A stretch of DNA of 64,000 bases from Phyllobacterium sp. OV277 (GCF_900104355.1 NZ_FNIY01000001.1:992001-1056000), one strand, 5' to 3'. Positions 53,888 to 63,651 are shown, numbered from the stretch's first letter. Translations and numbers: made by a program. The notes: generated by a model from the letters alone, not told the origin.

Positions 53888-54457
53888 ATGGCAAATCCTG
53901 ATACCAGCATCACATCACGACCGCGCATGCACTACGATCATGCGACGATCGCATTCCACTGGCTAACTGCCCTTCTCGTCGTCGGGCTCTTTGCCAGCGC
54001 GCAAATCTGGAACCAGCTGGAACGTGGGACCTGGCTGCGAAAGGACCTGCAATCGATCCATATTTCCTTTGGCATATTGCTGGCAGTCACTATCGTCCTG
54101 CGCATCGTCTGGAGAATAGCCAATAGGGGCGATCTTCCTCCGGCTACATCGGGGCTTCAGGAAATCGCTGCCAAACTCGTCCACATGGTGCTCTATATCC
54201 TGCTCTGCCTACAGGTTGTTCTGGGATTTCTGTTCCGCTGGGCGCAGGGTGAGCCGCTCACATTTTTTGGCCTGTTTTCAATACCGCATTTTTTCACCGT
54301 CGATCCGGCAATGCGGTCCACCTTCGGCGAAATGCACAATCTGGTTGCTTGGACGATCATCGTTCTGGCGGGACTGCACGCCGTCGCGGCGCTCATGCAT
54401 CACTATGTCTTGAAAGACCGCGTTCTTGTCCGGATGCGGCCAGCAGCACGACGCTAG
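53888..54457 (+). CDS. Cytochrome b561-family membrane protein
   Basis: This 189-residue membrane protein has four spans with heme-ligand His residues (YDHATIAFHWLTALLV, IHISFG, LVHMVLYILLC, EMHNLVAWTIIVLAGLHAVA), the layout of bacterial cytochrome b561 (CybB type). It would carry electrons across the inner membrane, perhaps relieving quinone-derived superoxide. I used the ATG at 53888, with ggag 10 bases upstream; an upstream in-frame start lacks similarity. Confidence 0.83.
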   Translation: MANPDTSITSRPRMHYDHATIAFHWLTALLVVGLFASAQIWNQLERGTWLRKDLQSIHISFGILLAVTIVLRIVWRIANRGDLPPATSGLQEIAAKLVHMVLYILLCLQVVLGFLFRWAQGEPLTFFGLFSIPHFFTVDPAMRSTFGEMHNLVAWTIIVLAGLHAVAALMHHYVLKDRVLVRMRPAARR

Positions 54458-54761
54458 AGCTGATCTCAAACCACTTTATTGCGGTCATCAACAGTTTTGG
54501 CCGGAATTAACCTCCCCCTGACCGTCGTGAACCTTTGAAGCCGGCGCACATTCCGGCACTCTAGGCTCACCATGATTGTTGATGGCGCTGAAGCGTGATC
54601 AGAACAACCCGTTTGGCAGACCGTGAGGGCGTGTCCTGCACCAGAGGTTGATGATCCCGCGACCCAAACCGGAGACCGCGTTCGCACCCGTGCGGACAGG
54701 CAAGGCATAACGGCATCGGGCAGCGTCTTCAGGATCATACACGCATCTATGAGGGGAGCGT
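54458..54761. other. Intergenic region
   Basis: These 304 bases contain no supportable gene. The last part, close to the FadL-like gene, ends with the strong site aggggagcg three bases before its ATG. No clear operator or terminator is seen. Confidence 0.4.
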
Positions 54762-55877
54762 ATGCATCAGATGAATCTCAAGACATTGTTTTTGACCATA
54801 GTGGTCGCTGGGGCCGCAACGTCTGCCCATGCGGGCGGGTTTTCCCGCGGAACTGCCGATACCGAAATCCTCTATGAGGACGGCAATTTCAACATGCGAT
54901 CCAGCGTAACGTTCGTGCGCCCCAGTCAGAAATATTCCAAGAACGGCAACCCGGATCTGGTCGGTACCGATCCTTATGACACCTATGTCATCCCGTCCTT
55001 TGCAACCAAGTTCAAACTGACCGACAGTGTCAGCTGTGCCGGCACCTACACGCAGCCCTATGGCGGCAGCAAGAAATATGATGCGCCGACCTATGACGGC
55101 AAGCTGACGGAAAAATTCCACATCGATGAATTTGGCGCGACCTGCGCCGTCAAATTCTCCGTAGGCAAGGGCAATTTCTATCTTCTCGGCGGCATGTTCC
55201 TCGAACAGCTCGACTATGAGCGCGAGGATTTCGGTGGCATCAATCTCAATCTCACAGGACAGGACACCGGCTATCGCCTTGGCGTTGCCTATGACATTCC
55301 TGACATTGCCTTCCGCGCCCAGCTGAAATACCGCTCGGCAACATCCTACGGTGCCGATGGCACATTGTCCGTTCCCGGTGAATTGGTAGGTGTTCCCCTG
55401 CCCAAGGTGGATTTTGCCGCCAAGGGCTATGGCAACTTGCCCCAGAATGTTGAGCTTGATCTGCAAAGCGGTATTGCGCCCGGCTGGTTGGCCTTTGCAT
55501 CGGTCCAATGGATGGACTGGAGTGTGACCAAGACACTCATCGTGCGCTCCGATATTTCCGAGACCATCGACCAATATAACTGGCGCGATGGATGGACGAT
55601 TACAGGCGGTATCGCGCACGAATTCACCAAGGATCTTGCAGGCAGTGTCAGCCTGAGCTGGGATCAGGCTGTTGCCACCGGCTGGGACGTGACAGGCGAG
55701 ACGTGGACACTTGCGGTCGGCGGCGCGTGGAAAGACAAGCGAGGCGGCGAACTGCGTGGTGGCATTGGCGTGACCTACATGGCCGCAGTCGAGGAAACCA
55801 AATATGGCTTCAACAATTCGGCACTTGATGCCGGTTGGGCCGTATCCGGAAATCTTGGCTATGCGATTAAGTGGTAG
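54762..55877 (+). CDS. FadL-family outer membrane transport protein
   Basis: This 371-residue protein has a signal peptide (LKTLFLTIVVAGAATSAHA) and a mature region of beta-strands resembling the OmpP1/FadL/TodX family. It begins GGFSRGTADTEILYEDGN and ends with an aromatic residue (NLGYAIKW), a beta-barrel C-terminus. FadL proteins take up hydrophobic substrates such as long-chain fatty acids or aromatics. It is just upstream of an MFS gene and a flavin oxidase gene, so it may bring the substrate of that cluster across the outer membrane (inference). Confidence 0.84.
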   Translation: MHQMNLKTLFLTIVVAGAATSAHAGGFSRGTADTEILYEDGNFNMRSSVTFVRPSQKYSKNGNPDLVGTDPYDTYVIPSFATKFKLTDSVSCAGTYTQPYGGSKKYDAPTYDGKLTEKFHIDEFGATCAVKFSVGKGNFYLLGGMFLEQLDYEREDFGGINLNLTGQDTGYRLGVAYDIPDIAFRAQLKYRSATSYGADGTLSVPGELVGVPLPKVDFAAKGYGNLPQNVELDLQSGIAPGWLAFASVQWMDWSVTKTLIVRSDISETIDQYNWRDGWTITGGIAHEFTKDLAGSVSLSWDQAVATGWDVTGETWTLAVGGAWKDKRGGELRGGIGVTYMAAVEETKYGFNNSALDAGWAVSGNLGYAIKW

Positions 55878-55967
55878 GCTATCTGTATAGCCTCACCCCA
55901 AGCTGGGCTGGCAAACCTGAAACCAGCTGTCACGATCATGAATCTCAGCGTGAAGGGAAGCCATAGC

Positions 55968-57158
55968 ATGGCACCTGTCCAGTCTTCGTCGTCCCATTCT
56001 CCCGACTGGCTTGTCGGAAACCCCACGCGCGTCCAGCAATGGGCGGCCCTGTGGATTGGATCTGCCGGATTGCAGATTTTGGGACTGCAACCCATTCTCC
56101 TCGGGGCGCTCTATTCGGAGAAGCGCGTCAATTTTGACGAGCTGGCTCTCATTGCTACAGCCGAATTTATTACCATAGCGCTGGGCTCCGTCATTGCGGG
56201 CATGCTGATTTCAACCCGGCATCTCCGGGTAAAATCTGCCGTGTTGCTCGCAGCACTGGCAGTGCTTGATTTCACCGTCTCCTATGCCACAACGCCCAAT
56301 GAATTGCTGCTCGTCCGCTCCCTCGCCGGTCTTGTTGAAGGTGGTACCGTTGCCATTTCCATCGAGCTGATTGCACGTTCGCGCCATGCGGAGCGTCTCG
56401 GCGGCTTTTTCATCTCCCTGCAGACACTCGCCCAATGCATTCTTGCCGCCATTCTGGCCCTATGGGTGGTGCCAGCTATGGGCTCCAGCGGCGGATTTCA
56501 TGTGCTCGCCATTGTCTGTCTTGCCTCGCTCGCAATATCAGCACTCGTTCCTGGCGAGTATGGCGAACTGCCAAAACAGCCAAGCAATATGGACGGCGTT
56601 TTCTCGGTCCGTGCCATACTGGCGCTGCTGGTAATCTTCACCTTCTTCCTGTTCATCGGCTCACTCTGGGCATTCCTTGAGCCTTTGGGCGCACTTTACG
56701 CCATTGATGCACAAACGGTCGGACTACTGGTGTCTGCCAGCCTTGCATTTCAGGTGCTCGGCGCGGTCTGCGCCACATGGATCGACCGCCACCTCGACTA
56801 CCGCCTGTCAATTATCCTGTGCATCCTCGCCGCCATTGCTGCTTCGGCTGTCCTTGCCGACCATCCATCCGTATCGATGTTCTGGGCAGCGGCGCTGGTG
56901 ATTGCGTTCCTCTGGATGTTCATTACACCCTATCAGATTGGCCTCGCCGTCGCGGCTGACTCATCACGCAGCACGGCGCTGCTCATTCCAGCGGCTCAGA
57001 TTCTCGGCGCTGCGCTCGGGCCACTCGCTGCATCCATTTTCATCACCAATGACAATGTGGGTATCGTTCCATGGTTCGGCATGAGCGCGCTGCTGTGCAG
57101 TCTGGCCCTGTTCGGCGTGTTCCTCATGTTTTCGCGCCGCCGCGCCATCACCGTTTGA
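55968..57158 (+). CDS. Major facilitator superfamily transporter
   Basis: This 396-residue inner-membrane protein has about 12 spans and resembles a sugar/acid-type MFS (LLVRSLAGLVEGGTVAISIE in the first half). I used the ATG at 55968, which has aaggga about 10 bases upstream; the frame opens at 55938. It lies between the FadL gene and the flavin oxidase gene. Substrate unknown. Confidence 0.8.
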   Translation: MAPVQSSSSHSPDWLVGNPTRVQQWAALWIGSAGLQILGLQPILLGALYSEKRVNFDELALIATAEFITIALGSVIAGMLISTRHLRVKSAVLLAALAVLDFTVSYATTPNELLLVRSLAGLVEGGTVAISIELIARSRHAERLGGFFISLQTLAQCILAAILALWVVPAMGSSGGFHVLAIVCLASLAISALVPGEYGELPKQPSNMDGVFSVRAILALLVIFTFFLFIGSLWAFLEPLGALYAIDAQTVGLLVSASLAFQVLGAVCATWIDRHLDYRLSIILCILAAIAASAVLADHPSVSMFWAAALVIAFLWMFITPYQIGLAVAADSSRSTALLIPAAQILGAALGPLAASIFITNDNVGIVPWFGMSALLCSLALFGVFLMFSRRRAITV

Positions 57159-57177
57159 TTGAAGAGGCTTATTGTCC

Positions 57178-58470
57178 ATGAACATCGCAATTGGCAATGA
57201 CTGGCAAAACTGGTCGGGTTCCGTCACCGCACAGCCGCAATTGATGTCACATCCCAAACATCTCGAGCAATTGAGCACCACGATCAAAACCGCCCCGGGG
57301 CCCATCCGCATTGCTGGGACAGGTCATTCCTTTACGCCTTTGGTGAAGAGCCAAGGCACCATTCTCTCGCTCGACTATTTCAGTGGCCTCATTTCGCACG
57401 ACAACGATAAATTACAGGCCCGCATTGGTGCCGGAACCAAGATCGGCGCGCTGACAAAACTGCTGCACGAAGTTGGTCAGGCACTGCCCAATATGGGCGA
57501 TATCGACAAGCAGGCGTTTGGCGGCGGGCTGGGCACCGCAACACATGGTTCCGGCGTCACCCTTGGCGCCTATCATACCCAGCTTACCGCCATGCAACTC
57601 GTCGACGGTCGCGGCAATATCCGCGAATTTGATCGCGCTGTACATTCCGATGTGATGGATGCCATGGGTGCCTCGCTCGGCGCATTCGGTGCGGTCACGG
57701 AAGTGACGATCCAGAACATGGCGAATTATCGCCTGCGCCGCCGCCGCTGGACCGAGCCGGTTGATGGCGTACTCGACCAGTTTGAAAAGCGCATGTCCGC
57801 CCATCGCTCATCCGAGTTTTACTACATTCCATTTTCGGGACAGGCGCTGTTTCTCGCAAGTGACATCACCGAGGCTCCAGCAGGCACGCGTCCGCCAACG
57901 GAAGATGACGACGCGCTGGGCACCTTGCGAAAACTGCGCACCTATCTCCAGCGCTTTCCGTGGCTGCGCCGCAAACTGATCGGCACAGCCATCGCCCGCC
58001 TGCCCAAGGAAGATTATGTGGGTGAATGGCTTAACGTCTATGCCTCCGAACGCAATGTGAAATTCAACGAGATGGAATATCACCTGCCATTCGAAGAAGG
58101 CGCGACCGTCTTGCGCCAGATCATCTTGCTATTGGAAGAGAGGTTCCCACACGTCTATTTCCCTATCGAGGTACGTGTTGTCGCGCCTGACAATGTCTGG
58201 CTTAGCCCGTTCTACAAACGTGCCAGCTGTTCAATCGCCATTCACCACGATGCCCGCGAGGACCCACACCCCTATTTCAAGGCGGCAGAAGCCATTTTCC
58301 GCGCCCATGGTGGCCGTCCGCATTGGGGCAAGATGCATAATCTCAAGGCAAAGGATCTGAGCGCACTCTATCCGCGCTGGGCCGATGCCATGGCCGTGCG
58401 CCGCGACATGGACCCCGACAACCGCTTTGTCTCGCCCTATCTGGCTGATCTTCTGGGAATTGATCTGTGA
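57178..58470 (+). CDS. FAD-linked ALO-type oxidase (D-arabinono-1,4-lactone oxidase-like)
   Basis: This 430-residue protein has an N-terminal FAD-binding PCMH domain with IRIAGTGHSFTP, where His50 probably carries covalent FAD, and FGGGLGTATHGSG. The C-terminal ALO domain contains HWGKMHNL. It resembles sugar-lactone, alditol or aldonolactone oxidases. It overlaps the next gene by 4 bases (GTGA). The start may also be the TTG at 57172. The substrate is unknown. Confidence 0.8.
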   Translation: MNIAIGNDWQNWSGSVTAQPQLMSHPKHLEQLSTTIKTAPGPIRIAGTGHSFTPLVKSQGTILSLDYFSGLISHDNDKLQARIGAGTKIGALTKLLHEVGQALPNMGDIDKQAFGGGLGTATHGSGVTLGAYHTQLTAMQLVDGRGNIREFDRAVHSDVMDAMGASLGAFGAVTEVTIQNMANYRLRRRRWTEPVDGVLDQFEKRMSAHRSSEFYYIPFSGQALFLASDITEAPAGTRPPTEDDDALGTLRKLRTYLQRFPWLRRKLIGTAIARLPKEDYVGEWLNVYASERNVKFNEMEYHLPFEEGATVLRQIILLLEERFPHVYFPIEVRVVAPDNVWLSPFYKRASCSIAIHHDAREDPHPYFKAAEAIFRAHGGRPHWGKMHNLKAKDLSALYPRWADAMAVRRDMDPDNRFVSPYLADLLGIDL

Positions 58471-59636
58471 GCGCTCCTTATTTCACCGCGGTCTCAAAGG
58501 CGCTCCATATGGCTGATATCCATCAGCCCTGCCTCGTGCTTGATCTCGACCGTCTGAACCAGAATATCGCCACGATCAAACATGGCCTTGCGCCCAATTT
58601 GACGCTGCGGCTTGTCGATAAATCACTGCCGTGCCTGCCCTTGCTGGCTCATATCGGCAAGACATTTCCCGATCGCCATTTCATGACGTTCCATTTGCCT
58701 GTGACGGCGGCAGTATTGAGTGAATTTGCTGATGCCATCGCCATTCTCGGCAAACCCATGCCGGTTGCAGGCGTGCGCCTTGCTCTCAAAAAGGGCGGGA
58801 TTCTCGCCAAGGCAAAGAACGCGCCGCAGCGTATTGCATGGCTGATCGACACGGATGACCGGCTGGCTGCCTATGGCGCGCTAACCAATGAACTCGGCAT
58901 TGATCTGCGATTCTGCTTCGAAGTGGATGTAGGCCTGCATCGCGGCGGTTATCGCAATGGCGAAGCTTTGACCCGCGCATTGCAATTGCTCAAACAATAT
59001 CCCCGGCTGCATTGTCAGGGCATCATGGCCTATGAGGCCCACATCAATCATATCCCAGCCATCTTTGGCGGTCCGAAAAAAGCGCTGGCCAAAACAAAAG
59101 CGCTGTTTCAGGAATTTGCCGCGTGCCTTGGCCCGGATCAGCGCGCAATCCTCAATCTCGGTGGCAGTTCAACCGCCCTGCTCTATGATTCCGCCATTGC
59201 AGCCAACGATGTTTCCATGGGTTCCGCCTTCGTCCTGCCGACTGATTTCGACGTACCGAGCCTTGCCAAACTGGCACCCGCCATTTTCATCGCCACCCCG
59301 GTTCTGAAGGTTGTCGACCCGCTGGTGCCGGGTCTCGATGACAAGACGTGGATCATGCAAAAGCTTGGCCTGTTCCCCAAGCGCGGCTGCTTTCTCTATG
59401 GCGGCAAGTGGATGGCTGAAGCGGTCTATCCCTTCGGGATGAAACCAGACAAAACCATGGGTTTTTCAACCAACCAGCAGTTCATGCGCCTGCCCGCAAG
59501 TGCCACGATCAAGCCGGATGATTTTGCCTTCCTGCGGCCAACGCAAAGTGAATTTGTGTTACAGCAATTCAGCACGATTGCCGTCTATGCCGACGGCAAG
59601 ATCATCGATCGCTGGCAGACTCTGCCCTTCTCTTAA
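58467..59636 (+). CDS. D-threonine aldolase/alanine racemase-fold PLP enzyme
   Basis: This 389-residue protein has an alanine racemase N-terminal barrel: PLP Lys52 in LRLVDKSLP, then FEVDVGLHRGGYRNG, and the C-terminal beta-domain typical of DSD1/D-threonine aldolase-like enzymes. Such enzymes act on D-hydroxyamino acids. It starts with a GTG that overlaps the flavin oxidase stop, so the two are coupled. Its 3' end overlaps the convergent ALDH by 4 bases. Confidence 0.8.
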   Translation: MSAPYFTAVSKALHMADIHQPCLVLDLDRLNQNIATIKHGLAPNLTLRLVDKSLPCLPLLAHIGKTFPDRHFMTFHLPVTAAVLSEFADAIAILGKPMPVAGVRLALKKGGILAKAKNAPQRIAWLIDTDDRLAAYGALTNELGIDLRFCFEVDVGLHRGGYRNGEALTRALQLLKQYPRLHCQGIMAYEAHINHIPAIFGGPKKALAKTKALFQEFAACLGPDQRAILNLGGSSTALLYDSAIAANDVSMGSAFVLPTDFDVPSLAKLAPAIFIATPVLKVVDPLVPGLDDKTWIMQKLGLFPKRGCFLYGGKWMAEAVYPFGMKPDKTMGFSTNQQFMRLPASATIKPDDFAFLRPTQSEFVLQQFSTIAVYADGKIIDRWQTLPFS

Positions 59637-61054
59637 CGGGCAAAGAGCTTTACCACCGTGTTTGCCAATCCCTTATAGGGCGGCTTGACCCGGTCGGTCA
59701 GTGGCATCTTGGCCTGATACAAAACAGGCATGATCTTGCTGAAGGTCAGAAAACCCTCATGGCCGTGATAGTGCCCCATGCCACTGGCACCGACGCCGCC
59801 GAATGGCAGATCATTGCAGACATTGTGGAAAAGGGTCTCGTTCACGCAGACACCACCAGCCACGATACTCGATAGCATCTTTTCCGTTTCCGCCTTGTCA
59901 TTGCTGAAGCAATAGAATGCCAGCGGCCGGTCGTGTGCATTGATATAGGCAATGGCTTCATCGGCGGTGTTATAGGTCTTGATCGGCAGGATCGGACCAA
60001 AGATTTCCTCCTGCATGATCTTGCTGTCATCATCAGGGTCCAGCACCAACGTCGGCGGCAATAGCCGCTCGGATTCTGCCTTCGCGGCGTCCTTCGGCTC
60101 GACCAGCGTCATCACATCAAGGCCACGCCCGCGCGCATCCTCCAGCAGACCGCGCAAGCGGCGATACTGCCCTTCATTGACGATGTGGGTATAGTCAGGA
60201 TTGGCATCTAGCTGGGCATAGCGCGATTTGACCTCGCTGCGCACCGCCTCAACAAATTCATCGCGCCGCGCCAGAGGCACCAGCGCATAGTCAGGCGCAA
60301 TGCAGGTCTGGCCCGCATTGTAGAGTTTGCCGGTGACAACGCGCGTGACAGCCTTGGCGAAAGGCGCTTCTTGGCCAATGAATACCGGCGACTTACCCCC
60401 AAGCTCAAGCGTCACCGGTGTCAGGTTTGGTGCCGCCGAAGCCATGACCTTGCGGCCAACAGCCGTGGAGCCGGTGAACAGCAGGTGATCGAACGGCAAA
60501 CCGGCAAACGCACCCCCAACATCAGCACCCCCAAGCGCCACGGCAACACGATCCTCCGGAAAGACATCGGCGAGCAATTCCCGCAGGAATTCACTGGTGC
60601 GCGGCGTATGTTCGGAAGGTTTAAGAAAAACATGGTTTCCAGCAGCAATAGCCGTAGCAAGCGGCGTCAGCGCCAGATTGACCGGATAGTTCCACGGGGC
60701 AATGACACCAACGACGCCGAGCGGCACGTAGCGCACTTCTGCCTTGGCTGGCCACATGCGCCAACCAGCCGAACGGCGCTGCGGTTTCATCCAGGATTTC
60801 AGGTGCGAAAGCATATGGTCGATCTCACCAAAGACGGTCATGCCCTCGCCGAGCATGCTTTCGTGGCGGGAACGATGGCCAAAATCAGCGCTGATTGCCT
60901 TGACCATTGGCTCAAGCCGATCTTTCAACGCAGCGCGCAGGCGCTTCAGATCATCATGGCGCTGGGCATAATCGGGCCGGTGGGCCAGCCAGGAGGCGCG
61001 CAACCGGTTGAGAACCGGCACCAATGCATCAGCAGGTGTGGCGTTCATATCCAT
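59633..61054 (-). CDS. calB: Coniferyl aldehyde dehydrogenase-like ALDH
   Basis: This 473-residue aldehyde dehydrogenase resembles the CalB/fatty-aldehyde class: APWNYPVNLALTPLATAIAA, TGSTAVGRKVM, base Glu in VTLELGGKSPVFIG and nucleophile Cys in NAGQTCIAPDYALVP. It would oxidise aromatic or long-chain aldehydes to acids. I chose ATG 61054, seven bases after ggagg. Its 3' end overlaps the PLP enzyme gene. Confidence 0.84.
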   Translation of the reverse strand: MDMNATPADALVPVLNRLRASWLAHRPDYAQRHDDLKRLRAALKDRLEPMVKAISADFGHRSRHESMLGEGMTVFGEIDHMLSHLKSWMKPQRRSAGWRMWPAKAEVRYVPLGVVGVIAPWNYPVNLALTPLATAIAAGNHVFLKPSEHTPRTSEFLRELLADVFPEDRVAVALGGADVGGAFAGLPFDHLLFTGSTAVGRKVMASAAPNLTPVTLELGGKSPVFIGQEAPFAKAVTRVVTGKLYNAGQTCIAPDYALVPLARRDEFVEAVRSEVKSRYAQLDANPDYTHIVNEGQYRRLRGLLEDARGRGLDVMTLVEPKDAAKAESERLLPPTLVLDPDDDSKIMQEEIFGPILPIKTYNTADEAIAYINAHDRPLAFYCFSNDKAETEKMLSSIVAGGVCVNETLFHNVCNDLPFGGVGASGMGHYHGHEGFLTFSKIMPVLYQAKMPLTDRVKPPYKGLANTVVKLFAR

Positions 61055-61277
61055 TTGCTTTCCTCCGGTCTTCTCTTCCATACGTTCTATCACGGATCTT
61101 GTGCTGCCCGTCAGCGCTTTCATGGATCATTGCCGCAGACCACCACGTCCTTCAAGGTTCAGGGCGGTCAATGGCCGGTGAATAACGGCCAGTTGCAGAA
61201 ACAATGGATTTCCGTGCCGCTATGACCGTGCTAATTTCGCTAAAAAATGGGGTAACAAAAGCCGGGAGAATTGGGTT

Positions 61278-62360
61278 TTGATCCATAGCGCCAGCGATAG
61301 GATTCATTCCGCGTCGGAGTTACTGGCGCTGGTTGACCTGTTGACCGGCGACGGCATTCCAGCAGTGCTTGCCCTGAATGGAACCGGCCTCAGTGAACGG
61401 GAGCTTTCATCCCCCGATACGCTGATTTCCATCAACCAGATGCTGACGGCGATCCGCAATGCATTCACCCTGTCTGACGATCCGCATGTGGGATTGCGGC
61501 TGGGCCTGAGCATGCAGATCACCATGTACGGCATTTATGGCTTTGCACTCTTGAGCAGCGCCACCTGCCGAAGCGCCTGTCATTTCGCCGAAAAATACCA
61601 TGCGCTGACGGTTCCCATGGGAAAGCAGACTTTTCGCGAGACCAGCAAACACGGCATATGGTCCACCGAACCCGACTTAAACAGAATAACCGATCCCAAA
61701 CTCTATATTTTTAAAGTCGAGCATGTGCTCGGGACAATCATATCCTTTGCCAAGGACATCGCTGATCCGGATTTCAGTCCGGCGGCGATCCGGTTGAGTT
61801 TTCCCAAACCGGCTGATGCCTCTGTCTACGAAAAAGTATTCAACTGTCCGATCCATTACGACCAGCCCGACAATGAACTGCTTGTCGACGTGGCATGGCT
61901 CGAGCGAACCCCGCGCCGCGCCCATGAGATGACCTTCTCCATGGTGCGCCAGCTTTGTGATGAAATGGTCGACCGCATGGCATCATCAGCCGGTGTGGCC
62001 GGGCGTTTGCGACAACTCTTTGTGCAGAGTGCCGGGCGTTTCCCTCCTATCGATCTTGCCTGCGAGCAATTGGGGATCAGCGCCCGCACCCTCAGGCGCA
62101 AACTGACCGGCGAAGGCACGTCTTATCAATCGCTGCTCGACGAGACCCGGCTTGGCCTTGCCAAAAAATATCTGCGCGAAACCGAACTGACGATGGATGA
62201 AATTGCCAGCCGTCTTGATTACAGCGACGCCTCGAACTTTCGCCATGCTTTCCGCCGCTGGACCGATATGACGCCCATGGAGTTCAGGTCTGGTCCTTCC
62301 CGCGGGCAAGACAGCGAATTACCTCTCAGCGTTATGCGCATTACAAGCGACAGCTATTGA
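61278..62360 (+). CDS. AraC-family transcriptional regulator
   Basis: This 360-residue regulator has an N-terminal ligand domain of the Arabinose_bd/OruR type and a C-terminal double HTH (LACEQLGISARTLRRKLTGE, then MDEIASRLDYSDASNFRHAF). It starts at TTG 61278, about nine bases after gggag; no ATG in this frame fits. It is divergent from the calB-like gene and 129 bases upstream of the RidA-like gene, both probable targets. Confidence 0.83.
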   Translation: MIHSASDRIHSASELLALVDLLTGDGIPAVLALNGTGLSERELSSPDTLISINQMLTAIRNAFTLSDDPHVGLRLGLSMQITMYGIYGFALLSSATCRSACHFAEKYHALTVPMGKQTFRETSKHGIWSTEPDLNRITDPKLYIFKVEHVLGTIISFAKDIADPDFSPAAIRLSFPKPADASVYEKVFNCPIHYDQPDNELLVDVAWLERTPRRAHEMTFSMVRQLCDEMVDRMASSAGVAGRLRQLFVQSAGRFPPIDLACEQLGISARTLRRKLTGEGTSYQSLLDETRLGLAKKYLRETELTMDEIASRLDYSDASNFRHAFRRWTDMTPMEFRSGPSRGQDSELPLSVMRITSDSY

Positions 62361-62489
62361 TCTTCAACCCATACATTTGAACTCATCAGCCATACATTGC
62401 CGGATTGTCTGCAAGTTTGTTTAAGTATGCCTACAAATACCCCACAATGGGGACTTCTATCCGAACAATTTCAGGAAGGAACATCCATC

Positions 62490-62876
62490 ATGAAACTGAT
62501 CCCGCGCAATCCCGACAAAGGTGTCTACGCAGCGACGCCAGACTATCTCCACGCGCTGGAGGTGCATCAGCCGGAACGTTTTCTCTATATCAGCGGCACC
62601 ATGGGGCTTGATCCTAATGGCGCGCCCGGCACGACTTTGGCTGGCCAGCTTGATCTCGTCTGGAATAACATCCGGGCAATTCTTGCCAGCGCCGGAATGA
62701 CAGTCGACAATGTTGTCAGAACGACAAGCTACCTGCGTGATCCGGGCTTTGCCGAGGCCAACCAGAATGCCCGGGTTGCGGCGCTCAATGGCCGCATAAT
62801 CCCGACAACGACTATCGTCGCGCAGACGCTACTGGAGGTATGGCTGGTCGAGATCGAGGTAATAGCCGCAGCCTGA
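62490..62876 (+). CDS. RidA-family (YjgF/YER057c) protein lacking the catalytic Arg
   Basis: This 128-residue protein has the RidA fold: FLYISGTMGLDPNGA and EVWLVEIEVIAA. In canonical RidA an Arg in the P-A-R-S segment binds the imine substrate's carboxylate; here it reads PTTTIV (Thr107), so standard 2-iminobutanoate deaminase activity is unlikely. The ATG at 62490 follows aaggaac by 9 bases. It is next to the AraC gene and close to a PLP enzyme. Confidence 0.84.
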   Translation: MKLIPRNPDKGVYAATPDYLHALEVHQPERFLYISGTMGLDPNGAPGTTLAGQLDLVWNNIRAILASAGMTVDNVVRTTSYLRDPGFAEANQNARVAALNGRIIPTTTIVAQTLLEVWLVEIEVIAAA

Positions 62877-62877
62877 A

Positions 62878-63651
62878 TCAGATGCCCGCATACCACTCAT
62901 AGCCGCGATCTTCCCAGAAGCCGCCTTTCCCGCCCCACACGCCTTTAAAGCTGTCGACCAGCTCAATGCGCATGACATATTTGGCGTGCTTGTAGCCGAG
63001 CTGGCGTTCAACGCGCAGGCGCAAGGGAGCGCCGTGCGCGACTTCCAGGTCTTTGCCATTCATGCTGTAGGACAGAATGGTTTGCGGGTGGAAAGCGTCG
63101 ACAAGATCGATGCTCTCGTAATATTGACCGCTGCCATCCAGTGTCTTCTCGTATTCATCGGCACAATAGAACACCGCATAACGTGCGCCCGGCGCAATCC
63201 CGGCCTTTTGCAACACCAGCCCCAGCGGAACGCCAGTCCATTTGCCGATAGCACTCCAGCCTTCGACACAATCGTGCCGTGTGATCTGCGTGCGTGATGG
63301 AAGCGCCTTGAGGTCTGCCAGTGACAGGCTAAGCGGCGTGCGCACCATGCCGTTGACCACCAGCCGCCAGTCGGCAAAATTGCCTTCCATCAGCCGGGCA
63401 TAATCCTCGCTGTCAGGCATTTGTGTACCGTTAGCTTTGAACGTGGGCGAAAGATCCGCCTCGGTGAATTCGCGGGCCAATGGTTCATGTGCCTGCAAAA
63501 GCCGCTGCGAACCCATGGTCAAAGCTTCGGCCTTCTGCAGAATATCATTGACGCTGGTGTTGGTGACCAAAGCGTCACATCCGGTCAAAAGGCCCGTGGC
63601 GGCAACACTTGAGCCAACAAGGAAACGGCGGCGTGTGACTTCGAATTTCAT
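62878..63651 (-). CDS. Sulfite oxidase/MsrP-like molybdopterin oxidoreductase, Tat lipoprotein
   Basis: This 257-residue protein has a Tat signal (TRRRFLVG) whose h-region ends in the lipobox LLTGC (Cys25), so it is probably a Tat-exported lipoprotein. The mature part is an oxidoreductase molybdopterin-binding domain with the Mo-ligand Cys in RHDCVEGWSAIGKWTGVPL. The start overlaps the end of the upstream cytochrome b gene by four bases, and the cytochrome would exchange electrons with it. The substrate (sulfoxide, sulfite or other) is unknown. Confidence 0.82.
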   Translation of the reverse strand: MKFEVTRRRFLVGSSVAATGLLTGCDALVTNTSVNDILQKAEALTMGSQRLLQAHEPLAREFTEADLSPTFKANGTQMPDSEDYARLMEGNFADWRLVVNGMVRTPLSLSLADLKALPSRTQITRHDCVEGWSAIGKWTGVPLGLVLQKAGIAPGARYAVFYCADEYEKTLDGSGQYYESIDLVDAFHPQTILSYSMNGKDLEVAHGAPLRLRVERQLGYKHAKYVMRIELVDSFKGVWGGKGGFWEDRGYEWYAGI

